Below, in pieces: positions 41,786 to 50,639 of a DNA stretch of 64,000 nucleotides. Under the pieces are notes generated by a model, which did not search any database, was not told the origin of the DNA, and saw nothing but the letters and a program-made list of their open reading frames with translations. The translations under genes were made by a program, and so were the position numbers. Numbering within the stretch: the stretch's first letter is position 1; each line of letters starts with the position of its first letter. Source of the stretch: DASWED01 sp036394995 (GTDB lineage Bacteria > Actinomycetota > UBA4738 > JACQTL01); contig DASWED010000111.1 in assembly GCA_036394995.1 (NCBI GenBank), positions 62,001 through 126,000 of the forward strand, given 5' to 3'.

Positions 41786-44700
41786 ATGGGGGAGCGCCCA
41801 CGACCGTAGACGATCGACCCGAGGGCCTCGACGGCGCGCCGCAGTCGCCCGATTCGGACCCCCCGGAGGCGCCCCCGGTCGATCCGCGGCAGGACGAACC
41901 GACCCATGGCGGCCGGTTCCTCATCACCCGCCGGGACTTCCTGAAGTACTCCGGCGCCGCCACGGTCGTGGTGGGCGCCGGACCGGCTCGAGCCCTGGCA
42001 GGCTCCGAGGCCCGGTTCGGCCGGGCCTCCAACCCCTTCCCCACCTTCAACCTGGTCCGGGCCCGGGACATGCTGGCCCTGTCGTTCGAGGTCCACAACC
42101 TCGAGCTGAAGAGGAAGGGCCAGGCCGGCCCGGGGGACACCCAGACGGCCCGTCTCGTCCGCACCGTTCCCGACCGCCCCGCGTACATCGTGGTGGTGTT
42201 CGAGCCCCAGCACCTGGCAGAGCACGCGTTCTTCGAGGTGAACGACCCGATGATCCCGGGCGATCCCGGCCCCGAGACCCTGATGTCGCCCCCCGTGCCC
42301 TCCAGCCTGGCCGGCCCCAGCCGGCTGGCGTTCAGGGTCCCTGCGAACGTGGCCGCGGTTCCGTTCGAACTCGACACGCTGCTGACGTGGGGCGACTGGG
42401 AGCGCAGCCTGGCCCCCCTGGCCCAGGACCCCCCTCGCAGTGGGGCCGGCTTCCGGGACCCCACGGTCTTCACCACGGACACCGCGCTCGAGGTGCCGTG
42501 GCGGCTGTACCTCTCGCCCGGCCCCAGCTCGCTGTGGTTCCACTCGCACGACCCGGTCACCCACACCGACCCCAAGGACTCCCGTCCGCGGACCGAGCTG
42601 TGGCACTCGAGGATGGGCGTCCACATCGGCTCCGCGTCCACCGAAGGCGGCCGCATCGCCAACCCCCACAACGAGGAGGGCGGGCCGCTCCGCGCCATCT
42701 GGACGCCGGGGTTCTCCACGGACCAGGACCCCCCCGACCCGAACGGGCTCGGCCCGAACCCGCCCGAGCGGACGTCGCTGAAGCCGAACGACCGGTGGCA
42801 GATCGTCCGGCTCACCGCCGAACGCGACCTCCAGCTGTTCAACCAGGACACCGCCTACGTCCCGCAGCCGGTGGACTCCGACCGGTTCGCGCTCTCGGCC
42901 CTCGGGGTGTTCATGGACACCAAGGGGGCCTGGCCGAAGGTCACCACCCAGGGTGGGGTCGACCACCCGTGGGTCTCGGACCTCGTCAAGTGGGATCACC
43001 GGGCCGCGATTGGCCGAGACAACTACGTCCGGGTCATCCACTCCGGGTACCTGCTCCCGTTCGGGCACGCCGCCGTGGTGGTCACGGTCACCGAACGGAA
43101 GATGCAGCCGGCGGAGTCGGGGCCGCTGGCCGGCCAGCTGGGCGGCTACCTCCGCCAGCACGCGTTCATCATCCCCCGCAGGTTCACGCTGGGCTACCCG
43201 GCGGCGTCGAACCAGCCGAACGGCGCCCGGGACTTCCCGTTCACGAACATCAAGCTGAAGACGCTGGTCACGCCGAACCTCGAGCCCTACGACGGCGCGA
43301 CCCCCGTCACCCAGACGCAGGTGCTGAAGACGAACAGCCAGCCGTACGGCTCCACGGCCTTCTGGCCCATGATCCCCAGCTCCGGCGGCACACCCGTCGA
43401 CTTCGAGTTCGTGTACGAGGCCACGGACCGGGATGGGAACTCCATCCAGTTCACCGCGCCCCAGATCTTCGTCTCGTCGACGCTCGCCGACGACAAGACG
43501 AAACAGGACGACATCGAACAGATCATCCACGAGTACGGCAAGGCCACGCCGAGCAGCCGACACACCCGCTCCTTCAACGGCCAGAAGGTGGCGTTCGCCA
43601 CGTTCCCCGGCGGTGAGGAGGGGGCCACCGCCTACGAGGTCGACACCATGACCTTCAGCGCGGCGCCCCCCGTGAACACGAACGCGGAGCCCACCGACAT
43701 CCCGAGGTTCTTCCCGAACCTGCTGAAGGCCGACGTCCGGCTCCAGGCCGCCGAGCGGATCGCCGGGAAGTCCCTGGCCAAGAAGCCGACCATCGTCTAC
43801 CACGACACCTACGTCGCGAACGGCCAGAACAACTCGAAGGTCTTCGCCATGCTGGTGGACTCCTCCACCGTGAAGCCCCCCCAGCCGGGCAAGGCGAAGA
43901 CCGCGCCGACGCCCGAACCGCTCGACATGGTGCTGGGGGCCGACACCTCCGGCGGTGTGCTCACGCCGAACATGGCCATCACCGGCCTGTCGGCGGCGCT
44001 GGGGCCGATGGGCGGCGACCTGTCGAGCGGCCTCCCGTCCGACTTCGATCCGCTGGAGTTCTTCGGGAACCCGGCGTCGCTGCCCAAGATCCTGGGCGGC
44101 CTGGACCTCTGGGACATCATCCACGCGGTCACCGGGTTCTCCGACCTGGACAAGATCCCCAAGACCATCGAGAGCCCCCTCCCGGACCAGATCGTGGTCT
44201 CGCTCGAATGGAATCCCGAGCCGGTGCACGATCCCCTGAACGTGTTCGTCCCGGGAGGGAACTGCTCGATTTCCATCTCCGCGGTGTCCACGACGGAGAT
44301 CAACGACAACGGCACCCCGGGAGAGTCCACGTTCGAGATCACGGGCATCATCGAGGACTTCCAGGCCCAGCTGGTGGGCGACGCCTTCAAGGCCATCGTG
44401 ATCACGTTCGACCACCTGAGTTTCTCCTCGGTCAGCGGCCAGAAGCCGAACGTGGACCCGGCCATCACCGACGTCACGTTCGTGGGGGTCCTGGAGTTCG
44501 TGCAGAAGCTCCAGGAATTCCTGTCCTCGATCGGGTTCGGGAACGGCGGGCTGTCACCGGGGCCGGCCACGCGGAACGGCGCGCTCGTGTCACGCAAGGC
44601 CCAGGCGGCCGACGCGCCCGAGGACGACGGCTCGGGCCCGTCGATCACCGTCGACGAGACCGGGATCAACGCCTCGCTGGGAGTGAGCCTCCCGGCCATC

Positions 44701-45375
44701 CAGGTCGGCGTGTTCAGCCTCGAGGGGATCTCGTTCGGGGCCAAGCTGAACATCCCGTTCGTGGACGGGCCGGCCCGGGTCCGGTTCAACTTCGCCTCGC
44801 AGGACGCGCCGTTCCTGATCACGGTCTCGCTGTTCGGCGGGGGCGGTTCCGTGGAGGTGGGGCTGGGGCTCGACGGGTTCGAGTCGCTCACGCTGACCCT
44901 GGAGTTCGGGGCCAAGATCGCGATCGACCTCGGTGTGGCCTCCGGCGGCATCAGCGTGATGGGCGGCATCTACATCAACATCGAGGACAACAACGGGAAC
45001 CAGGACACCACCCTGACGGGCTTCGTGAAGATGACCGGGGAGCTCGACGTCCTGGGGCTGATCACCGCGTCGGTGGAGTTCGACCTCTCGCTCACGTACG
45101 AGGACTCCGGCGGCGTGAAGCGGTGCTACGGGCAGGCCGAGATCACGGTCGAGGTCAGCGTGGCGTTCTTCTCGGCCAGCGTGACCCTGGGGCCGGTCGA
45201 GGAGGAGTTCGCCGGCGGGGGAGGGAGCGCCCCCGCCCCGCTCCCCGGGGCGAGCTCGAACGGATCCCGGGCCCGGGCAGCCTCCGTCGACGACAACCAC
45301 ATCACGTTCGCGCAGCTGATGAGCCAGGACGACTGGGCCGTCTACGCGGCGTCCTACGCCCCCGGAGCATTCTGA
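41786..45375 (+). CDS. Very large Tat-exported protein of unknown function
   Basis: About 1,196 residues. The Tat signal ITRRDFLKYSGAATVVVG lies about 50 residues in, followed by ARALAG as cleavage site. No known enzyme family is recognised. The N-terminal half is beta-rich with conserved-looking SLWFHSHDPVTHTD and RFTLGYPAASNQPNGARDFP; the C-terminal 300 residues are repetitive amphipathic strands (LNIPFVDGPARVRFNF, GSVEVGLGLDGFESLTLTLE), resembling a beta-barrel or beta-solenoid. In the signal's frame no ATG/GTG precedes the RR motif; ATG 41786 with GGGGGAG context fits if one G is missing from the G5 run (41788-41792). TGATG overlap with the next gene. Confidence 0.75.
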
Positions 45376-48300
45376 TGGCGAGCTACACGCAGCAGGTGAT
45401 CTGGACGGCAATCCCGAACGGGGTCACCGGGCCCTCCGGGAGCCAGGTGCTGCACGTCACGGCGTACGTCTCGCCCCGCCTGATGAGCGACCAGGCTCCC
45501 ATGCAGGACCTGAGCAACTGGCCGCTGTGGACGGACTGGCCGTCGGAGGTGGCGAACAACCTGACGCTGTTCGTCCAGCTCGGGAGCGGGTCGCAGATCG
45601 AGGCCACCCGGGACCCCGCGATCCCGCTCGACTCCGACGCCTGGCAGAAGCTGTTCCCGCCGGACTCGCCGGTCCGCCCCTACGACTTCGACGACCGGTT
45701 CAAGGGCCTGGACACCCGGCGGATCCGGTCGATCCCGCTGTCGGCCATCCAGGACTTCGTGAAGACGCACTACACGGACATCGCGGTGGACCCCAAGACC
45801 GCATCGGGCTTCCCCTCGGCGAACGACCTGGTGTCGGTGTTCGGCCCCCTGTCGTTCGCGTCGAGCCGCACGGAGAACATCGCCAAGCAGCACATCGAGG
45901 ACCTGCTGGACGAGGCCAAGGCGATCGGGGCGCTGGGGACCGCCCAGCTGAACTTCCTGCAGGCGAAGATGTACCACACGGTCTACGACAAGGTCCGGCT
46001 CCCCCACGACAAGCTCCAGCCCACCGTGGAGGCGGTGGACTTCCACCAGGCCCTGAGCTCGCTGAACGACCATCCGACGCTGCTCCGCCGCCTGGGCCTC
46101 GTCATCGATCTCCGGGTCCCCATCCCCCGAACGTTCTCGTCGCCGACCACGGTGAAGGTCATCCCGACCATCGCCCGGAGCGGGATGGTGTCGCCGGCCA
46201 CGAACGCGCTGCTGGCCCCGCCCATGTTCCAGCCCGCGCCCCGCTCGAGCGGGCCGGATCTCAGCCGCGGGCTCCTGCGACTGGGCGACCCCGCGTACCA
46301 CCTCCTGGAGATCGACACCGACGGGACCGCGCTCCGCCTGCGCCACTTCGCCGACAACCTGAACTCCGCGCACGGCCAGTACCACGCGCCGGACACGCCG
46401 GGCCGGTCCTCGGTCCCGGCCCTCCGGTCCGGGGGCCTCGCCGTGTTCCGCGACCAGTTCGCGCTCCACTTCCACCACCAGCTGCAGAACATCAAGGGGC
46501 TGCAGACCGCGCTGGGCGGCGGGACCCCCACGTTCCATGCCGAGGACCTCCTGCAGGGCTACCGGTGGGACGTGTTCGACGCGACGTCGGGCCGGTGGTT
46601 CTCGCTCTGCCTCCGCCACGGGGAGTACACGCTGGGAGACCCGAACGACTCGCCGGTGATGCTGTCGATCGACGACGAGGGCCTGGTGTCCACGGCGGTG
46701 AAGCAGGACCAGGACACGGCGGCCACCGACACGACAGCCGATCTGTTCCTCCAGGAGACCCTGGGGCGGTTCACGGGAGGGAGCCTGGTGGCGCCGAGGC
46801 CGGGGAACCAGCTGTCCACCGACCCCGCGGCCCCGCCCATCCCGCCCCCCACCGACCAGCACGAGGACTTCAAGATCACGCCGGTGTTCACGCCGCGGGC
46901 CGGCTCGCTGCCGCCGCTCCGGTTCGGCCGGTCCTACCGGATGCGGGCCCGGGCGGCGTACCTCGGGGGAACGGGCCTCGGCCTCAACGGGCCGAACCCG
47001 AACGATTTCACCCACGCCACCGACGAGACCGTGTACGGCCGGTTCGAACCGGTGCCGCCGCCGGGCATCCTGATGCGGGCTCCGAAGACCGAGGGCGAGC
47101 TGGTGGACCGCCCGGTGATCCGGAGCAACTTCGACACCCCGCCGCCCCCTACGAAGGCGGTCGAACGGTGGATCGTTCCGCCGAAGACCTCGCAGCTCAT
47201 GGCGGAGCAGCACGGGATGTTTGACACGCCGAGCGGGGTCGACGGCACGAGCAGCCTGTACGAGCTGATCGCGGCCCGGGAGAGCGGCTCGTTCCTGCCG
47301 GAGACCCTCCCCGACCCCGACAGCGGAGCCCAGCCGGACCCGAACGCGTACAACCAGCCCTACTACCCCGACGCCACGCTGCACTTCACGGTGGAGAACG
47401 GAAACCAGGCCGCCGTCCCGTACCTCCCCGACCCGCTCCCCAGGGCCGCGGCGTTCGTGGGGCTCCCCGGCGCGGCTGCCGGGTCGGTCTTCCAGGTGAC
47501 GTTCGGCCAGCAGACGTGGCCCGGCACCGAGCCCATCAGGCTCCGGCTGATCGAGGGGACGGGCGCCCCGAGCTTCTCGGGCGGCGTGCTCACGGTGCAC
47601 ATGCCCAAGGCCACCATCGCCCCGGTGCTGCTCTCGTCGGCGCTGCGGGTGGCCGACCTCGACAAGCTCGGGATCTGGCAGTGGATCCTGGAGCGGGCCG
47701 CGGTGGACCCCAACGTGGCGAACAAGCTCTCGGTGCTGAAGGGTCTGGCGGTGCGGGGGCGGCTGTGGATGATGACCCCGTTCCACCGGATGGTGCTGGT
47801 GCACGCGGTGCGCCAGCCCCTGAAGGCCCCCCAGTTCTCGGCGAGCGCGAAGTCCACCAAGGCCAAGGTCGGGGACACGTTCGCCACGCTCACGGACACC
47901 GTGGCGATCAGCCGGCGGAGCACGAACCAGCTGGACGTGCTGGCCCGGTGGACCGACCCCATCGACCAGTCCGCGGCGCTCCCCAAGCAGCCGGTGGCGC
48001 ACGCCGAGCACGTGGGGCAGGTCATGGTCCCGTCGGGCAGCCCGGACGGCTCGTTCGACCTCTCGATCCGCCACGAGATCAAGGACACGAAGTTCCACCG
48101 CGTGAAGTACTCGCTGGTGGCGAAGACGAGGTTCGCCGAGTACTTCATCCAGCACCGGACGATCCACCTGGTGGGAACGACCCCCGTGGTGGTCGCCGCC
48201 AAGGGGATCGTCGAGGGTTCGGACATCGTGACCGCTCCGGACGGATCGAAGAAGTACGCGCGGCACACCGACACCGTCGCCGGCGACTACACGATCGACT

Positions 48301-49349
48301 ACGACACCGGGGAGGTCGCCCGCACGGCGGGGAGCACGATCCCGAACGACTCCGACGTGAGCGTGCAGTACCTGGCCAAGCCGATCACGCGGAGGTCCAC
48401 CGAGCCCGGGGTCCCACCGACCGCAGCCCTCATCGTGAAGAACTCGGCCCGGCCGGACCCGCCGAAGGTGCTGTACGCCGTGCCGCTGTTCGAGTGGCAG
48501 GAGCACAAGACGGCGCAGGGGGTGGCCAGCAGGCGGGTCGGCCGGAGCCTGCGGGTGTTCATGGACCGGACGTGGTGGTCGTCGGGGGCCGAGGAGAAGC
48601 TCGGGGTCGTGTTCCACGTCTCGCCGAACGCCGTGCTCCAGGAATGGGTCACGCGGATCGGCTTCGACCCCGTGTACAGGAGCTTCGTCTCCAGGTTCAA
48701 GATGACGACCGACCTGTTCCCGCTGGCCACGGTGTTCGGGGCGAACCTGCCGCTGGCGGAGGTGGCGGGGGCGAAGGTCCAGGTGGCCGGGCACGAGGTG
48801 GACTTCGACCACCAGAAGGGGATGTGGTTCGCGGACGTCAAGGTGGACATCCCGCCGTCCTACTGGCCGTTCATCCGCATGGCCGTGGCGCGGTACCAGC
48901 CGTTCTCGATCGCCGGTGCGGAGCTGTCGCGGATGGTCCTGGCCGACTTCGTGCGGCTGGCCCCCGACCGGACGGCCACGGTCCTGCTGACCGACGGCGG
49001 GTTCGCCATGGACGTGTCGGTGGTGGGGATCTCGTACCAGTCGGTCCGGAGCCTCCACAACTTCATCGGGGACACGGCGCTGACGAAGGCCGGGCCGGGG
49101 CGGATGGTGGTGATCCCGGAGACCCGCGACCCCGGGATCCCGGATCCGGACCTGGGATGGAAGCCGCTGCAGGATCCCGTGGAGCTCTCCCCGCATCAGC
49201 TCCAGGATGGGCTGACCAGGTGGGGGCCCCGGTCGATGAAGTTCGGGTTCAAGGTGGGGACGAAGCCTCTGCGGCTGGTGTTCCGGGAGCGTGAGGACTT
49301 CGGGTCCGGGCGCTCGCGCCTGGTGTACGTCGACGTCGTGACGCCGTAG
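45375..49349 (+). CDS. Very large partner protein of unknown function
   Basis: A 1324-residue protein with no signal peptide and no recognised domain. It begins SYTQQVIWTAIPNGVTGPSG and has long, non-repetitive beta-rich stretches; a segment near residue 950 (KYARHTDTVAGDYTIDYDTG) resembles the strand pairs found in phage-tail or contractile-tail baseplate proteins, but I cannot assign it. Several W-rich, proline-rich loops suggest a structural or scaffold role. The ATG overlaps the upstream stop by one base, so production is coupled with the Tat-exported protein; how it reaches the exterior, if it does, is unknown. Confidence 0.7.
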   Translation: MASYTQQVIWTAIPNGVTGPSGSQVLHVTAYVSPRLMSDQAPMQDLSNWPLWTDWPSEVANNLTLFVQLGSGSQIEATRDPAIPLDSDAWQKLFPPDSPVRPYDFDDRFKGLDTRRIRSIPLSAIQDFVKTHYTDIAVDPKTASGFPSANDLVSVFGPLSFASSRTENIAKQHIEDLLDEAKAIGALGTAQLNFLQAKMYHTVYDKVRLPHDKLQPTVEAVDFHQALSSLNDHPTLLRRLGLVIDLRVPIPRTFSSPTTVKVIPTIARSGMVSPATNALLAPPMFQPAPRSSGPDLSRGLLRLGDPAYHLLEIDTDGTALRLRHFADNLNSAHGQYHAPDTPGRSSVPALRSGGLAVFRDQFALHFHHQLQNIKGLQTALGGGTPTFHAEDLLQGYRWDVFDATSGRWFSLCLRHGEYTLGDPNDSPVMLSIDDEGLVSTAVKQDQDTAATDTTADLFLQETLGRFTGGSLVAPRPGNQLSTDPAAPPIPPPTDQHEDFKITPVFTPRAGSLPPLRFGRSYRMRARAAYLGGTGLGLNGPNPNDFTHATDETVYGRFEPVPPPGILMRAPKTEGELVDRPVIRSNFDTPPPPTKAVERWIVPPKTSQLMAEQHGMFDTPSGVDGTSSLYELIAARESGSFLPETLPDPDSGAQPDPNAYNQPYYPDATLHFTVENGNQAAVPYLPDPLPRAAAFVGLPGAAAGSVFQVTFGQQTWPGTEPIRLRLIEGTGAPSFSGGVLTVHMPKATIAPVLLSSALRVADLDKLGIWQWILERAAVDPNVANKLSVLKGLAVRGRLWMMTPFHRMVLVHAVRQPLKAPQFSASAKSTKAKVGDTFATLTDTVAISRRSTNQLDVLARWTDPIDQSAALPKQPVAHAEHVGQVMVPSGSPDGSFDLSIRHEIKDTKFHRVKYSLVAKTRFAEYFIQHRTIHLVGTTPVVVAAKGIVEGSDIVTAPDGSKKYARHTDTVAGDYTIDYDTGEVARTAGSTIPNDSDVSVQYLAKPITRRSTEPGVPPTAALIVKNSARPDPPKVLYAVPLFEWQEHKTAQGVASRRVGRSLRVFMDRTWWSSGAEEKLGVVFHVSPNAVLQEWVTRIGFDPVYRSFVSRFKMTTDLFPLATVFGANLPLAEVAGAKVQVAGHEVDFDHQKGMWFADVKVDIPPSYWPFIRMAVARYQPFSIAGAELSRMVLADFVRLAPDRTATVLLTDGGFAMDVSVVGISYQSVRSLHNFIGDTALTKAGPGRMVVIPETRDPGIPDPDLGWKPLQDPVELSPHQLQDGLTRWGPRSMKFGFKVGTKPLRLVFREREDFGSGRSRLVYVDVVTP

Positions 49350-49358
49350 CGCCCGCGG

Positions 49359-49994
49359 TCAGCGGTGGTCGCGGTGGCGGTCGGCCACCCGGATCACCAG
49401 CTTCAGTGCCGAGTGGGTCGCCGAGAAGCTCACCACCTTCACGTCGACCAGGCCGGCGGCGAGGGCGGCGTCGCGGACGTCGTTCTCGTTCACGTCCGGC
49501 GAACCCTTCCTCCACACCACCCAGACGGCGCCGTTCGCGACGATGAAGCTCCGCAGGGTCCGGATCCGCCGGAGGTCGGTGCGGTCCCCGACGCCGAGGA
49601 CGATGAGGTCGCACCCCACCCGCCGGGACTGGATGTGCGCGTTCGGCGTTCGGGCGGTCAGCTGGCTCAGGAACTCGGGGTCGTCGACGTTCAGCACGGA
49701 GACCCTGGAGCCGGGCTTCACGCCGAGCTTGTCGACGAGCGAGGGGGGGTTGCGGATCTTCTCCGCCCATCGCTTGGCCTCCGGTCCCAGCTCGAACACG
49801 GCCGTGGCGCCGGCGTGCTCGAGGGTCAGCCGTGCGCCGCTCGCGTGGACGGCCGTGACCTTGGCGAACGGGATCCGCAGCCGGACCTCGGACGCCCGGA
49901 ACAGCAGCTCCGTGGACTCGAGCTCGGCGACCCCCTCGTGGCGAGCGCCGTCGATCCTGGCGCTGCACTCGACCTTGCGCCCCACGCTCCCCAT
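49359..49994 (-). CDS. DUF3052 family protein
   Basis: A 211-residue protein. The C-terminal 130 residues match DUF3052, a small family common in actinobacteria: SRVSVLNVDDPEFLSQLTAR, RRVGCDLIVLGVGDRTDL, RSFIVANGAVWVVWRKGSPD and a closing VDVKVVSFSATHSALKLVIR. The N-terminal 80 residues (KVECSARIDGARHEGVAELE, FAKVTAVHASGARLTLEHAG) form an extra PH-like beta domain. Function unknown. ATG 49994; it is divergent from the sigma gene with 87 bases between. Confidence 0.75.
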   Translation of the reverse strand: MGSVGRKVECSARIDGARHEGVAELESTELLFRASEVRLRIPFAKVTAVHASGARLTLEHAGATAVFELGPEAKRWAEKIRNPPSLVDKLGVKPGSRVSVLNVDDPEFLSQLTARTPNAHIQSRRVGCDLIVLGVGDRTDLRRIRTLRSFIVANGAVWVVWRKGSPDVNENDVRDAALAAGLVDVKVVSFSATHSALKLVIRVADRHRDHR

Positions 49995-50068
49995 GCTCGC
50001 CCTGGTGAGGGCGTCTGACAACCCCCAGGTTTTCGGTGGCGGTGTACGCGGGGGGATGGCCTCGGGCG

Positions 50069-50074
50069 TATACA
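50069..50074 (+). promoter_or_regulatory. -10 box of the second ECF sigma gene
   Basis: TATACA ending seven bases before the GTG start at 50082, no Shine-Dalgarno; leaderless spacing. Confidence 0.45.
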
Positions 50075-50081
50075 CGGCGGT

Positions 50082-50639
50082 GTGGACGATGCGCCGACCA
50101 CGCGCGAGGACGATCGGACGAACACAGGGGCCGGAGCCGGCGACTTCGAGGACTTCTTCCGGTCCCGGTTCGCCGAGGTGGCCCGGGCCATGATGCTGGC
50201 CGCCCACGACCGCGACCTCGGCGAGCAGATCGCCGCCGAGTCCTTCACGAGGCTGTTCGAACGGTGGGCCTCGTTCGAGACCGAGGACCATGCGCTGCGG
50301 TTCGCCTACCGCACGGCGCTGAACCTGGCGACGTCCCACCACCGCAGCGAACGCCGGTGGAGCCTACTGCGGTCATCCCGCGGCCAAGAGCTGGGGCAGG
50401 ATCCGGCGCCCGGCCCGGAGGAGGCCACGGCGAACCGGGCGGCGGTCTTCCAGGCCCTCCGGACGCTCAGCCCGATGCAACGCGCGTGCGCGGTGCTGGT
50501 GGACTACGCGGACTTCGACCCCGACGAGGCGGCCGTGATCCTCGGCATCGCCGCGTCCACCGTCAGGGTCCATCTGACCAGGGCGCGGCGGTCCCTCCGC
50601 GCCGCCCTGGGCGCCCCGGACGAGGAGCTTGAACCATGA
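50082..50639 (+). CDS. ECF RNA polymerase sigma factor
   Basis: A 185-residue ECF sigma factor. Region 2 covers about residues 22-90 (FEDFFRSRFAEVARAMMLAA, DLGEQIAAESFTRLFERWAS, ALRFAYRTALNLATSHHRSE) and region 4 about 125-180 (LRTLSPMQRACAVLVDYADF, EAAVILGIAASTVRVHLTRA). It overlaps the following membrane propeller gene by four bases, exactly the arrangement seen at 17540-19742. The two sigma proteins share only moderate similarity, so the module is probably an ancient duplication rather than a recent one. Confidence 0.88.
   Translation: MDDAPTTREDDRTNTGAGAGDFEDFFRSRFAEVARAMMLAAHDRDLGEQIAAESFTRLFERWASFETEDHALRFAYRTALNLATSHHRSERRWSLLRSSRGQELGQDPAPGPEEATANRAAVFQALRTLSPMQRACAVLVDYADFDPDEAAVILGIAASTVRVHLTRARRSLRAALGAPDEELEP

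Noticed and set aside
45354..49196. Open minus-strand frame of about 1280 codons opposite the second giant protein
   Set aside because: Arginine/histidine/valine-rich, low-complexity shadow; the plus-strand frame has overlap with its partner and balanced composition.
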